From positions 68,802 through 132,801 of the forward strand of contig MNCI01016519.1 in NCBI GenBank assembly GCA_015680685.1: a DNA stretch of 64,000 nucleotides, given 5' to 3'. The notes beneath the pieces are model-generated. The model was not told the DNA's origin, made no database searches, and saw only the letters and a program-made list of their open reading frames with translations. Shown here in pieces: positions 22,325-34,880 of this stretch (its first letter is position 1; the number at the start of each line of letters is the position of its first letter). A program made the translations under genes and the position numbers. Origin of the DNA: Gnetum montanum. Its lineage: Eukaryota; Streptophyta; Gnetopsida; Gnetales; Gnetaceae.

Positions 22325-23119
22325 TGATGAGCCATGATATTGCATACGTGATATTGTGTACGTGGTATCGCATCCCATCTTATTATCTATAAATAAGAGG
22401 CGGCTTCCCTTGTTTTAGGCAGTTAGACTTAGACCCTTAGCTAAACTCTTGCAGTTTTACCATTCCAGAGTTAGAATAATTTCCATGTGCCTGCAGTAGG
22501 AGTCTTAAAGTAAATGGATCTTTATTCAAGCAATTTGTACCTGAGCACACATTTGTGTATGGTAATAAAGATGAACTTTATGATAAACCTTGCAACATAC
22601 GGACTAAGCTAAATAGTAATTAATTATTGTTGAATGTTTAAATGCTTTCTTAGTTAATTAATCTCTCTCTTAACCCTTGACTCTTCTAGTTAAGTACACT
22701 TAGTACGATCGCTTCGAGCATGTGTGTAGTGCTTGGTAACCCAGTAATGATTAGTGTTTGGTAATCCCAACAACGTTGCACTAGTTTTGGATGTGTGCGG
22801 CAAGTGGGAATAGATACTGGTGTTAGGAACAATTAGAACTTAGTTAGTAAATAGTTAATATAAGTTAGTCACTTAGTTCTCTTCACCTTTCCCTATTAGC
22901 GTAAAGACATTAAAAAGATAAAAGCTATAAAAATCACATACCTCAAGCTTACTTAACCATACAACCATGACAATACAAGAAAGTTTGGGAAGACAACAAT
23001 TGATTAACCTTAAGTGTTTCATTAAGGTGCGTAAGCACTTAGTCCTTGGATTCAACCAGATCACGCGTGAAATGCTCGTATTCGTATGGTTGAGTGTAGG
23101 GGTACCTCGCCACTCATCA
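22325..23119 (+). mobile_element. 3' LTR of element B
   Basis: 795 bases, colinear with the 5' LTR along its whole length. Begins TGATGAGCC, ends CACTCATCA, and is followed by AATGG, the target-site copy. Confidence 0.92.
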
Positions 23120-23124
23120 AATGG

Positions 23125-24235
23125 CATAGAGTGGGGACTCACCAACATGGGATATGATACAAAGTTGCAATTTGGCTTGTTTGAATGCAAGAGATAGGCT
23201 GTTGGAGGTTGTACAAGAGTATAAAGGTTAAACATGGTAATTATGTGGTCAATTTATGGAATTTTGTGTCACTTCCCATCTATCCATGCTAGGGTCAAGG
23301 TGCTTAGCATAGATGAGGCCTCACCATAATATGAAACCATCAAATCAAAAGGTTTTAATCACTTTTGACTAGTTTTTCTAAAGTTTAGGGGTTTTCGGGA
23401 GTGATTGAATAGATTCTTGGTCATGTGGACCCCTTCTAAGGGTTAGATCTAGGTGTGACGGGTAGTGGACACACTGGGGGGTGTGGGGCATGGGCGGGGG
23501 TGTGTTATGAATGAGGGTTACCCCCTTTTATTCCATCCTAAGTCACCCCCACCTCATAAGGTGGTAAGCTAGGGGGTGCACCCAAGATGACTATTTGCAG
23601 CAAAGGTTGATTCCTTTTAGAGTCTAGGGTTGAATGGTGCAAGTTGAAATTGCTAAAAATGATAAGAAAGTTAGCTTTTTATGTTTTTAAGGGGTGAAAG
23701 GCATGCATCCACGTTGATTATGGTACCCCCCCAATGTGGATGCATGGGGGTTAAGGCTTGGATATAGTTCTATGTGTTAAAGGCATCAAAACCCCAATTG
23801 ATATAGTTACCAACCCAAAAAATAGCAAGTGTGAGGGCACAAGGTGGGGCCCATGGTTTAAAAAATTTAAGAAATAAAAAATTAAGGAAAAAAAGGTAGT
23901 TGCTATTTTCCCCCCTTCACTCCCAATGTGGAGGATACTCACCCCTCCCACCCCCCTCTTAGACTTTAGTGTATGTCGAGTTGCCATACAAAGAATTAGC
24001 AAGTAGTGGTTTAGAATGGAAACATTGGATTTTATGGATTTTCAATGTCAAAACTTATATAAACTTATCAAAAATCACCATTATATTAATCAAAATAGTG
24101 GAGGAAAGCCTTGGCATCCATTGTTGCTATAGATTTATCAACCTTTAGCGTTGAAGCTCTACATCCTTCTCTTGGCTATCATTTAGGCTCTAATCCCTTC
24201 AGATTTCAAGTGTTCTCTCAACATTGAGCATTATC
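23125..24235. promoter_or_regulatory. Region upstream of the seven-exon gene relic; TATA at 24056
   Basis: The left part (23.4-24.0 kb) holds C-run/G-run segments (accccctttta..aagtcaccccc..ggtaagctaggggg) resembling single diverged monomer cores of the 192-bp array and of the 35.8-36.1 kb LTR-like DNA. tatataaa at 24056-24063 lies 173 bases before the first ATG of the relic and is a plausible core promoter. Confidence 0.4.
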
Positions 24236-27200
24236 ATGAAGCAAAATAGTAAGAATCTGCACATCCAAGCATTAGAAGAGGTTGAGAAAAGGATCTCCAC
24301 CTTTCCCATGGCCATTTCCATCCAAGGAACCTCCTCATCAGTTCCAAGGTAGGCTATTCTTTACCTTTTTCATAGTGTTCTAGTTATTTTTGTTATTTTT
24401 CTTGGTAGAAACAAGTTATTTTTCTCATGTCTAATTAAAACGAGGTGATAAAATTGAATTCTAATGAAATCCCATGTCATGTTTTGGCCGTTTTCATGTG
24501 GATCTAGAGTTTTTTTTTTTACTGTTTTCACCTTGGTAAATAAGATTTTTGAAATTTGGCTTGCTTTTTCAAGTGCGTTTTCTAAAAATCTCATGTTGAG
24601 GCCATTTTTCTTAAATCTAGGGCTAAGGATTCATTAAAATTAAATTCTAGTGGCATCCTACCCCTTTATTTTGATGCGTTTTATGATGTTGGTTTGGCTA
24701 ACTTGGTTATAATCTATGGATACATATGTTAAATTTGTGTTTTTTATGCTTTTTTGTTTCAAAAAAGCAAGTTATGTTGTGTATTTTTATTAGAAAAGTA
24801 GTTTAAGTTTTGCAAAATTTAACATTTTTGGGTTTTGGTGTTGTGTTTGAGCTTTGTAATGGCTATGTTATTATTTAATTTGGAGTTATATTGATAATGT
24901 TATGGCCATTTTAGTTTGGTTGTGCCATTTGGGGTTTGTGCCATTTTTCAAATTTTCATCAACATTAATGAATTTTTTCTGAAAAAACAGCTAGGGTTTT
25001 GAATTTTTATTGAGTATGGATGCATGAAGCTTGATTCAAGCTTTCAAAAAATCGTGGAATCACTCCTTTTCAAGCCTAAATGAATTTTTAATAAATTTTT
25101 TTCCTAATCCTACATGAATGGGGGTTGATGGTGATGGCTAGAGTTTTGCTATTTTTGGCTATTTTTTGTTCCAGGAATAGTTACATGTTTTTTGATTGCA
25201 ATGGTCATGGCTAGAAATTTTATGATTTCAAGGTTCCGTCCATGGTGGAATCACTAAAACTGGGGCTAAGATGAATTGTTTACGAATTTTGTAGTAAGGT
25301 TTTGTTAATTGGTCTAAGTTTTGTTGTAGCACTTTACCCCTTTGAGGATGGATGTGGTTGTCATAGTTGGAATTATCAACCTCCATGCTCCTAGGGATTA
25401 TAAATTATGTTGTAAGAATTTCTTTTTGTGTGTTTTCTTTTAAAGAAAAAAGGTTTTACTATTTTTAGTAAGTTTTTTATTTATGTTTATTATGGCAACC
25501 TTTTCTATGTTTTAATGCTTTTTCTAAATGCATGTTTTGAGCTAAGAAATAATTTTAGTTGTGATATTTTGGTTATAATAACTTTGGCTATAATGTTCAA
25601 TCTAGGAAAGGTTGTAATGAGATATTTATTTTATGTGAATTTTCTTAAACAAATTTGAATCAACATCCTAGAGCTTTTTATGAAAGTTAATTTCACCCTT
25701 GACTAGGATGTGTAAAATTTGTTAAGAAATTCTAAGTATTGAAATGTTGTATAATGTTGTTATTTTTTATACTTTCCTCCCGTAGGATCTTTCTCAAGCT
25801 AGTGCTCATTATAGTTGGTTGGAATTCTTTGCTACCTTGGTCAACCTACGAACCACACCCCTCTTCCTAACTTGGCATTGGAGAAGATGTCAGCATGGTT
25901 TAGCCTAGGGGCAAGGGATTTCCTTTCCTGCTTTCCCCAGCACTTTACTATGATGATGTGGTCACACTTGTCGAAGAAGGTGGCCACAATCATTGTGGAG
26001 ACTTTGCTACTTAGGCTAGATAGTTGATTGCTTGGTTTATAACCGATGGACTAGATACTTGAATAGTAGGAGAACTAGTGGATTTCATCAGTCCACAGTA
26101 CCTTTCAAGTATCTAGACCATGTTACAGTATTCATGATACAACATGAATAATACTTTGATGGTGGCACAAAGATTTCACCCTTTGATCTAGAATCCTCTA
26201 GGGACTGTGTACCGATTATAGGGGTAAGCATGCTACTATAGGTTTTAATATTTTGGTCTTCTCTCTAGTAACTAGTTGGTTTCACATGTGTCTTGTAGGT
26301 ATAGGGTCAATGATCAAACCTTGATGGTAGCCCATATTGCATTGAATGAATTCACCAAGGGTCCTAATATTAGATATGTTATTTTTGAACATCTAAGAGG
26401 GGAGTTTGAAGAATACCCAACTAGATTTGACCATGTTTGCAAGCAGTGTATGGCTAACAAAATAGCACATAGCTAGTGGATGGCCCCTAAGAATATTAGA
26501 GATATGGGTATTACCACTGGGACCTCCACACAAGCCTCTCTGAGCAAGAAGAAGAAGAGTGAGAAATTAGGTATATTGTTACGTTAAAGGTTTTATGATT
26601 ACTTAGGCTTTAATTTTATTATGGCTAAAACATATTTGTATTAATACCAAACACTTGTCTTTTACTTACAAGGCCTTCCACTTCTACAAATTTTATCATA
26701 CCCCTCACTAGATGTTCTATGGAGAATCTTATGCTAAATTTTGGTGAGGTGGGTCTTTCATAGGAATGGTTAAGGAAGAATGCATCTAAATATATTCAAG
26801 CAAACATTGCTCATGCAAGTTTGCTTGAGATCTTCATGGTGCCCAACCTTGTCATCCCTTCTACAAAGATGCTGAACATCATTGATTATTTTGATGAAAA
26901 AGCTAATGTGTTCCACACCATAGTACGAGGCTTATTCATTGCTATTGCCATTAGTGTGTCTACCTTCCATGACTTATTTGGTGTTCCTGTTGACGGGATG
27001 ATAGTTGTCACCAAGTTGATGAAAGAGGTAGGCCACCATGTAGAGGTTGAGGAATGGCTTTGTGCTACCAAGGACAACTTCGGTCTTGCTTGCAGTAGCT
27101 TTACAAACTCTACCACAAACGAGTCTTATCCCTTGTTCAAATATATGGTATTTCCTAAATTATTTTCATAAAAGAAAGGTGATTGATGTTGCATAGGGAT

Positions 27201-29464
27201 GGGCCTTCAAGAAATCTATGATGGAGGGGACTTGTTTTAACTATGTTGCTTCCTTGGTTATGAGCCTCAAAGGGGAGATCCTCAAAATTCGTATAGACTC
27301 TTCCATAATAGTCCACATGCACCATGCATTTTTTGCAAGCTATTTGAAGAGGTTTGCAAAATTTTTGTTGGTGAAGAGAGGTGGATCGTGGGTGTGCTAG
27401 GATCCACAAAAACTCTCTAGGCCTTGGATAAAGCATCTTTATCTAACCATGAGAGCCTAGAACCCATTGGAGGATATGGAAGATTTACTATCCATGACCA
27501 CCAAGGATCTTGATGTCAGTTGGTGTGAATCCCCTAACACCATGGGTGAGGTACCTCTTACATTTCTAGTAAACATCAAGAGGGCCCAATGATTGTGTGC
27601 TAAAGTCATTGGATCAACCAAGGCTAATGTGAAGAGGCCTACAAAGGAAGCACCACCAATATTAGAGCCATCCTTCAAGAAAAAGATTATCTTCAAGATC
27701 CCATGCTTCGACCAGGCAGTCATAGGTATACTTTTACTATGTTTTCTTTTTCTTTCTTGGTTATTTTTTTGTTATGTTTTGTTCTATGGCTATTCATGCT
27801 AACTTATCTAATGGTTTATGGCTACAAATCAATAGTGGAACTTGGTGGCCCAAGTTGCTATTGTAGAAGAAGAATAAAGATAAGTAGAGGAGGCACACAA
27901 GCATGCTTAAGAGGGACAGTAGAGGCATAGGGCTATAGTAGAGGAGGAATAGATATGTGCAGAGGTGGCACTCTTGCAATAAGATATGGATGATCTTGAT
28001 GCCTTGTTTGGTGGATCACTACTTGGGGAGTCTTTGATCAAAATCCCCGATGATGATGAAGACAGTCATGAGAAGGAAGTAGAGAGCACATGTATACTTA
28101 TGCTCTACTTGTTATTGCCTATGGTTATATGTTTGATTTTAGAGTTCTTACTCATCCAAAAATTGTTATGCTTACCTAAGCTAGTAGTGGAGGCTCCTGC
28201 ACCTGAGTTTCACCTAAATCCATGGGTAGAGGTCTTGAACAAGATAGAATTCATGCATGGGATGAAAAAGAACACCGTTGGTTAGTTGCAATAGGTTGAA
28301 CCTGAAATTGGTAAGAACTATGTTTTGCTATACTTTAGTCATTTTGCTATGAGATGTATTTTATGTTATGGCTATATTGTATATTGAGTTTAATATTATT
28401 ATTTTTGTTGTTTTAGTGTCATCAATCACATGGGACCTAGCCTAAGACATGGAGGTTGACTCCTTGCCTAAACTTCCTTCTAACACCACACATGTCCCCT
28501 TGAAGCTTTATGAAACTACCACTGATCTAGTGGCTGCATGTGCTAAAGCTTCATGGGAGATTCAAAGGTCTAATGAATCCCTATGGGAGTAGGCTATGAC
28601 CTTGAAGAAGAAAAATGAAAGGCAAGCTGAGAGGATCCAGGATCTCAAGGAGCATAAGGCCTTCTCTGTTGCCCAAGAGGAGAACTTGAGGGACTTATGA
28701 ACCAAGGTGATCATGTGGGCCCACTACTAGCATAGTATCCTTGATAAGATTACTCTTTCTTAAGAGCTGCATGAGAAACAAATGTAGATGAACTTGATTT
28801 TTCAAAAGGCAGAAGATTGGAAAGATTATTGTGCTTGGGTCCTAGAGTGGGATAAGATCCAAAGGGATCACAAGTGCAAATACAAGGTCAATTGAGATGC
28901 CTACTAGAAATGGCTGAAGAAGGAGACAACCAAGTGGCAAAAGAGATAGATGTTTATTTAAGGCATTCATCTTGAGAGTGCTTTCAACCTCTTTGAAAGC
29001 ATTTTGACAATGGTTGAATCTCCTACTCCACAAATCACCACAAATATAGATGAGGTTGCTATAGAGACAATCTCATGGGACCCACCATCATGGACAAGTG
29101 TTGATAGAACCAACATTCTCATAGGCATCAATTTAGGGCATGTTGACTAGGCCAATATGATAGAAGACCAGATTCTCTAATGTTTGGAGATTGGCCTTCA
29201 TCATCTTCCCTAAGAGTTGGATTCTCCACAAGTATGATGATCTTTATGTTTTTCTTTTTTAAGCTTTATTTTTTTTTAGTTTTATATGTTTTTTTCTGCT
29301 AATTTCATGTTAAAATTTTGGTTATTATGATTACTAACTGGTTGTGTGTTGCTATCTTATAGGCATTTTATGATGTTGGTGGCCCCAGTGGGGTAGGTAA
29401 TGATGATAATGATGCACCTTCACCTCCTCTCCCAAATGCCCTCTTAGCACCATTAGATGTCTAA
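24236..29464 (+). pseudogene. Seven-exon plant-mobile-domain-like gene relic, antisense to the Tat-like element
   Basis: Exons, by GT..AG boundaries with T-rich introns: 24236-24348, 25786-26223, 26299-26570, 26673-27725, 27836-28310, 28417-29231, 29363-29464 (TAA). Exon 1 begins MKQNSKNLHIQALEEVEKRI. Exon 3 has YRVNDQTLMVAHIALNEF. Exon 4 has FDEKANVFHTIVRG and STFHDLFGVPVDGMIV, which resembles the W/F-x-F-h-L..TL-D-V..L-G-L-P-V-D-G core of the plant mobile domain found in transposon-linked plant proteins. Exon 6 is a charged coiled-coil-like stretch (EAMTLKKKNERQAERIQDLK with a stop replacing one codon). Exon 7 ends PSPPLPNALLAPLDV. Many in-frame stops, so it is dead. Exon-intron layout is directly visible; the family name is inference. 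Confidence 0.5.
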
Positions 29465-29845
29465 TGTGATAGTCTTTATTCTTTGTTTCAGTTTATGCTT
29501 GACATTGTATGGCTTATGTCAGCCAACACTTGAGTTGTAGACATTTCATTATTTATGATTGATAGTTTTAAAATTTATGTCACACAATGTGACCATGACT
29601 ATATTATTTTATTTTAAGATGTTTTAAATTTTAAATTTTTGGTTTTTTGTGTTGGCTATATATTTTTTTGATTACTTTATTATTTTAAGGTTCTAAGGTT
29701 ATAAGTGTTGAAAATATCTATGCAAAATATGGCTACATTGGCTATGTTGAGGATTATAAGATTACAAATAGGAAATGGTTTCTTACCATTTTTTAATGTT
29801 TTGTTAATATAAGAAAAGGCATGATAGGCTATAAATTTATAACTA
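29465..29845. other. 3' flank of the gene relic
   Basis: AT-rich, T-run-rich DNA without frames. Probably the 3' untranslated part of the relic merging into Tat-like spacer DNA. Confidence 0.4.
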
Positions 29846-30090
29846 GTTTAGGGCTATGGTGGGCCACAAGGCTAGTTTAAAGTATTGGCAGAATGTAATG
29901 CTAGTTTAAAGTCTTAGAGGACTGTAATTCCAATTTAAAGTCTTAGCAAACTGTAATGCTAGTTTAAAGTCTTAGCAGACTGTGATGTCAGTTTAAGGCC
30001 TTAGTAGGCCATAGTGCTAGTTCAAGGCCATCGATTTAAGGCCTTGATAGGCCATGGGTTTGCTAGTTTTAGGCCATGGTGGGTCCTTAT
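29846..30090. repeat. 29-bp minisatellite, cluster 3 (after Tat-like protease)
   Basis: About 8.5 units of 29 bases (gtttaaagtcttagcagactgtaatgcta and ggccttagtaggcc variants), same orientation as the clusters at 5710 and 9567. The left copies have ggcctt decayed to agtctt. Confidence 0.85.
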
Positions 30091-30398
30091 AGTTTTATAT
30101 TTTTTGGCAAATTTATTTTTTCATATTTATATGGCTTTTTCCAACTTTACAGTTTTTTATAAGGATTTTTGTTTTTATCATGTATAGAAGTAATAAAAAT
30201 GAAAGGCAGTAATACATAAATAAAATACAAATGAAAGTATAAATCTAGGCTACTTGCATGAAGAGTAAAATAAAATGCACAAACAAGCATAATAAATTGA
30301 TAAAGAGAGGCTAAGCTACATGGCTATTGGCTATATGATTATAGGAACATGGCTATAGGGACATGGTATGGAAGGGTCAGGGGGTACTTAACTTTTAC

Positions 30399-31340
30399 AG
30401 ACTCTTCCTAATCTTTGAAAGATTAGGCAATGAGTAAGGTCTACTCTACATAAGCTTGTATTCACCATCACCTTTACTAATAATATTAAATGGGATTTCA
30501 TCCCATGATGCATCTTTCTACCCATCATTGTTGTTATTGGTTTTCTATTCTCTCTTAGGTTGTTGGATTTTATGACTAGGAGTTTCTTCTTGAAACTCCA
30601 CTTAAAACCCCTACTCTATGTTCACATTGTTAACAACCAAGGATACTACATTGTCACCATGAATGATGATCTTACCCCTCTCATAAGGAGGGTGAATCTC
30701 TTGGTGGATAGAAGAATACATAGCTCATAACTAAGCTAACCAAGGCCTTCCTAGGATAAGGTTAAACCCAAGCATCTCCTCCATCACCAAAAAATTCACA
30801 GTCATAGAGAATTTCTTCCCTACTAGAAAATCTAAGGAGATGGACCCCTTAATAGCAACCCTTGATCTGTTGATAGATTTAAGAGCAGTTATTAAAATTT
30901 GTTGTATTTTCTTTGCTAAGCCTAATCATTCAGCTATGGTGCATGGGATGATGTTAGTACCTACACCATCATCTACATGCATCCAATGGATCTTAAATTT
31001 TCCTACTCATATGTTTATGAATAGAGAAGCCATAGTAATTTTGCCATTCTAGGGATTAACCTTAATTTTTCTATCATGAAATGTTAGGGGTGTTGACTTC
31101 TCCTCCTTAGGTGTGGGAGGAACCATCATTACATGGATGGATTCCTCATTAGCGGGGATATCCTCACTAATAGGGATAGAAATGAGCATCTTGAATAACA
31201 CCTCACAATGTATGGTGGAAGTCATGGTCAAGTCATACAAGCTTAGAGTAGTGTTCTTTCACTTAAGAGATTGCCTAATCTAATCTATCACACTAAGAAA
31301 GGTTTTCTTGTTGGTTGTAGGCTTGTTGCCCTAGTTATGC
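30399..31340 (-). pseudogene. Protease domain of the Tat-like element
   Basis: Minus strand, 31240-30760. The protease active-site region is readable as WMHVDDGVGTNIIP (D-D-G), and the conserved end of the domain as NLILGRPWL at about 30750. Frameshifts and stops throughout. The coding trace ends near 30400 with DEIPFNI..LSKIRKSL, just before a possible splice donor. Confidence 0.65.
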
Positions 31341-33836
31341 TTCACTTCCTCCATGCACCCAAAAAGATGTACTTTGGTCTTAGGTTGTGATTGTTGGGGC
31401 TTCTCCTTGTTCTTTTGGCCATGAGCTTTAGGATCCACTTTTGGTTTGTTATTTGGAGTGGGTTGGGTAGAGGAGGTCATGGGTGTAGTTGATATTGGAG
31501 TGACCTTTGGTGGTCCAACTTCCTTTGGTGCCTCCATTAGCTTGTCACTCTTGTTATTGGTTTTTTGTTTTTACTTTTTTGGAGCCTTTTGGTTTTCAGT
31601 TGTTGGCTGTGAGAAAGATGCAATAGAATTAGCTACCATAGGAGGTTGTTGCATGGTTTTATCAATTGGTGAGGTTATGCTTGGTTAGGCTATGGTGGGC
31701 TAAGACACCCTAATGATAAATGGTTCTCTAGGAGCCACTTGTGATGGTACCCTTACAAAAAAAGGGGATCTTAACCTAATGGGAGCTAAAGAAGCCCCTT
31801 CACCATGAGGGGTTACACATATCAGAAATGATTCTCTTCAGGATCTTTGATTACCATCTACGTTGAATGACGATATGATATATGCAACATTGTTAGTGTT
31901 CAACAAGTCTTTGTACACTTACGTTGATTTTTTTTGAGGTTGGATAGGGTTGGATGCATCTAGAACTAGCTCTTCCCTATCTATTATCTTTTGCAAGTCA
32001 TCCTTCAGCAAAAGGAAGAAATTTGAGTCATGACTAGGTAGTTGGTGATAGTGGAAAAAGAGGTCTATCTTGAAATATTTAGGTATTTGTGGATTAGCTT
32101 TTGTTGCTGTAGTGATCCTTGGCTATTTCACAGAGTCTATCATGCTTCTTTTGGAAACCTTTAGACATTTTTTTGTATTGGATACGTCCACTTTTCAACT
32201 TTTGGTCCAAAAGCTCTGATGGTTTTAATGGTTTGCCTTTCTCCTTGTCTTTCCATGTATGTTGGCTTTTGTATGCTATGTAGGCTAGGTCATGATAGGC
32301 CTTCACAACATCTTCTATATTCTTGGTTTGGAAGAATGCTTGGCTAAGTAACCACAAGTCAAGGTAGTAAAGTTTGGCCTTGATAAAGTCATTAACCACA
32401 TTGTTAAATATAGCCAAAATGTGAGTGTTATCTATGGGCTTTGGTATTTCATTTAGAAGTCCATTCCATCGTTGGATGAACTTTTGTACGAGCTCACAGA
32501 ATCCCTGCTTGACCTTAATGAGTTGATCAACTGTGGTGTTGGGCTTCAAGTTATTAACAAACTAATCTATCAAGTCTTCAAGGGAGGATATGGATTCTCT
32601 TGGTAATGCTTGGTACCAATCAAGTTCTTTCCTAGTTAAGGACATAGGAAAAATCCTCATGATGGTGTGAGGCCATGGTTATAATAGCAAGTACTCAGAT
32701 TTGAAGGTTATAAGGTGAGAATTAGGGTCACCTTCTCCATTATATTTTGTAAACTTGGGGATAGGGATATCAAGAGGGAGTGTCAAAGGTGGGACCACAA
32801 GACTAATAGGATCATCTTAGTAGAATTTCATGATCTTTACACTTTGGGATGCAGAGTCTTTGAGCCTATTTAACTCATTTGTTAGGTCCTATATCATCTG
32901 GAAGGCTTGGTCCAGGCCTTACAATGGTCCTGTTAGCTATGAGGCCTACACATATGGTTGTGGTATTTGTTGTAAGGCTTGTGGCCTTGCTATGGGTTTC
33001 ATGAAAGAAGGAATGGGTAGTTTTATGGTTGTGACCTATGGACCAAATAGGGAAAAGGATGTTTGTGCTGGTACTTGAGACAAAAATGGGATAAAGAGGG
33101 TATGTTACCCCCATGTTTCTTGGGGACTCATAGTAGGCCCCATGTGTGTAGTTAGTGGATTTGTAGTAGTAAAAGCCATCGTTGATGATTTTATATATAG
33201 AGATTTTGTTTTAAAAGGCATTGATGTGTTATGATTTGTTGTTTATGGCATTGCCTAACTTTGATGTGTGGCTATAACAGGTGTGGGGTCCACTGCAGTA
33301 GGGTAGGAAGGAGTGGAAGATGGTAGAACCATGCCCATAGAGAAAACAAAAGCATTGGAGGAAGGCTCTATGACCTTGGGGGATGTTTGTTGGAATAATC
33401 CTCCCAGGATGTCTTTAGGCTCAAATTTTTCCTTGAATTCATCTTCCTCTCACTATTGTTCCTTGGAGCTATGCTTGCCATCTTCTTCTTCCATGAAAAT
33501 GATTTGGGCTAGGATGCTAGCATAGATGTTAGTAAGAGAAATTTGATCATATGTGGAAGGGCTATATTCTTTCCCACTCTTGTGTATGAGTTCAAACTCC
33601 CTCTTAGCCTTAGCTTTAATTCATGGAATTAACATGCCTACTTGTATTTTAGCACAAATGAAGTTATAACAATCTTTATTTATGGGTGCAAAATCAAGAC
33701 TTTCCCCTTTGACTCTCAAAGATTGTCCACACTCCATGATGGTAGGGTCTTTGGAGTCATAGACTCTCATGGCATGTTGATCTAACCTACCATCATTGTA
33801 TTTGTAAGGCAACTTCGTTGTTGATGGGAGATACAT
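31341..33836 (-). pseudogene. gag: Gag of the Tat-like element
   Basis: Minus strand from an ATG at 33836 (MYLPSTTKLPYKYNDGRLDQ). YNFICAKIQVG (33670) matches element 1, as do FTKYNGEGDPNSHLITFKSE (about 32760) and the Pro/Thr-rich linker. The gag core continues at 32549-32094 (KVKQGFCELVQKFIQRWNGL; AKLYYLDLWLLSQAFFQTKN; DVVKAYHDLAYIAYKSQHTW). About ten stops or shifts. Much more decayed than element 1, with CpG almost absent. Confidence 0.8.
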
Positions 33837-33949
33837 GGTTACTTTAATGATAACTACTCAAGATAGACTATTAAAAAGGAAAAATGACAATAGATTCCAA
33901 CAAGTGGAAATGAAGAGAAATCAAAGGAAGCAAAAATGGTAAAAAATGG

Positions 33950-34580
33950 GGTACTTACTAAAAATAGCAAGTAGAAGGTAATGGAGGTTATGCTCCTTTA
34001 CCCAAAATGGAAAGGTGCAAAGGTGATAGCACACTTTACCCACACTAACCTTTTAGTTGTAATACTCTATTGTGCCCACATTAGCTTCCTAGCTATCACA
34101 CCCTTGGATATGTTAGGGGGGAATGAGGGGGTGAGATGGGAAGATCTCATACCTTAGAAAGCCAATGTTGCTAAAGAATGGATGAAAAATATTAAAGGTT
34201 CAGATAAAGGATGTAAATTTTGATAGTTGTAATTACTATGAGGTTTAAATCCTTTATAAATAGGCAAAATGGGTCAAAAATTGATTACCTACTATTAGTA
34301 AGTGGGGGGCGAGATGGGGAGTGTAAGGGGGGTTTGCCCCTTTACCAGAAATGGTAAGCTAAGAACGTTGGGGTCAAGCTTCACTCACGCTGATCTTCTA
34401 GTTGTCACACCTTCTTAGGGGGAATGGGGAGAAAAAGGGGGTGAGCTAAGGTTATCTCACACCTTCTAAAACCAACATTGGTGAAAAGGGGGGAAAGTAG
34501 GATAGATAAAATAGAAATCTATAACTTTCTAAAAATAGTTTTAGAAACTACCAATGCAACCAAAAAGGAAGGGGAAAGCA
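33950..34580. repeat. About 320-bp tandem duplication in the gag leader
   Basis: Two diverged copies: ctcctttacccaaaatgg..cacacccttgg..ggtgagatggg..accttagaaagccaatgttgc (about 33990-34190), and cccctttaccagaaatgg..cacaccttcttag..ggtgagctaagg..accttctaaaaccaacattgg (about 34320-34490). The duplication explains why the leader is about 1 kb here, against about 220 bases in element 1. Confidence 0.6.
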
Positions 34581-34880
34581 CTTTTTTTTAGTGAGCATGA
34601 CAGTGTTGGTTTTGGAATGAGAATTGTGGCTAAGGTGGAACATTGTTGTGTAGGTGTTCAATGCTAGTTTTGATTGCTAAAACTCATAGCAAATGTTGGA
34701 AAACTTAAGATCTAACCACCTACAACTTCAACACTAGGGTTTCAACTATAGGGGGTGAGGGACAATGTTGGTTTTTCAAAGGGGTTTTCAAGGTTTTTTA
34801 TTACAAAAATCAGAAATTTTGAGCAAGTAGGCAACATTGGCCATGGGGGCAATCAGATTTGACTATAGAAATTAGGCAAA

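Larger units (their letters stand above)
13417..23119 (+). mobile_element. Complete Athila-like LTR retrotransposon (element B), 9703 bp
   Basis: Two LTRs of exactly 795 bases, both starting TGATGAGCC and ending CACTCATCA. They flank a tRNA-Asp-type primer site, one decayed gag-pol unit, a non-coding 3' region and a polypurine tract. The target duplication is GATGG (13412-13416) versus AATGG (23120-23124), one transition apart. It is inserted beside the 192-bp array, inside the interval between the Tat-like gag-pro and pol. The LTRs differ mainly by C/T and G/A changes, as expected from methylated CpG decay. Dead: stops, a deletion in RT and a changed integrase residue. Confidence 0.93.
9375..30398 (-). 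other. Candidate Ogre-type intron or spacer between protease and RT, enlarged by insertions
   Basis: Gag-protease ends near a possible donor on the minus strand (AGTCT|GTAAAAGT, GT at 30398-30397). Pol begins after a T-rich tract and a possible acceptor (TTTACCTAG|GTGCC, AG at 9376-9375). Ogre elements of the Tat lineage are known to carry an intron between gag-pro and RT. What is seen: both halves on one strand in the correct order, the same 29-bp minisatellite just inside both ends, and unrelated DNA between them. What is inferred: that this was one element. The alternative is two separate family members, one having lost pol and one having lost gag. Confidence 0.35.
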
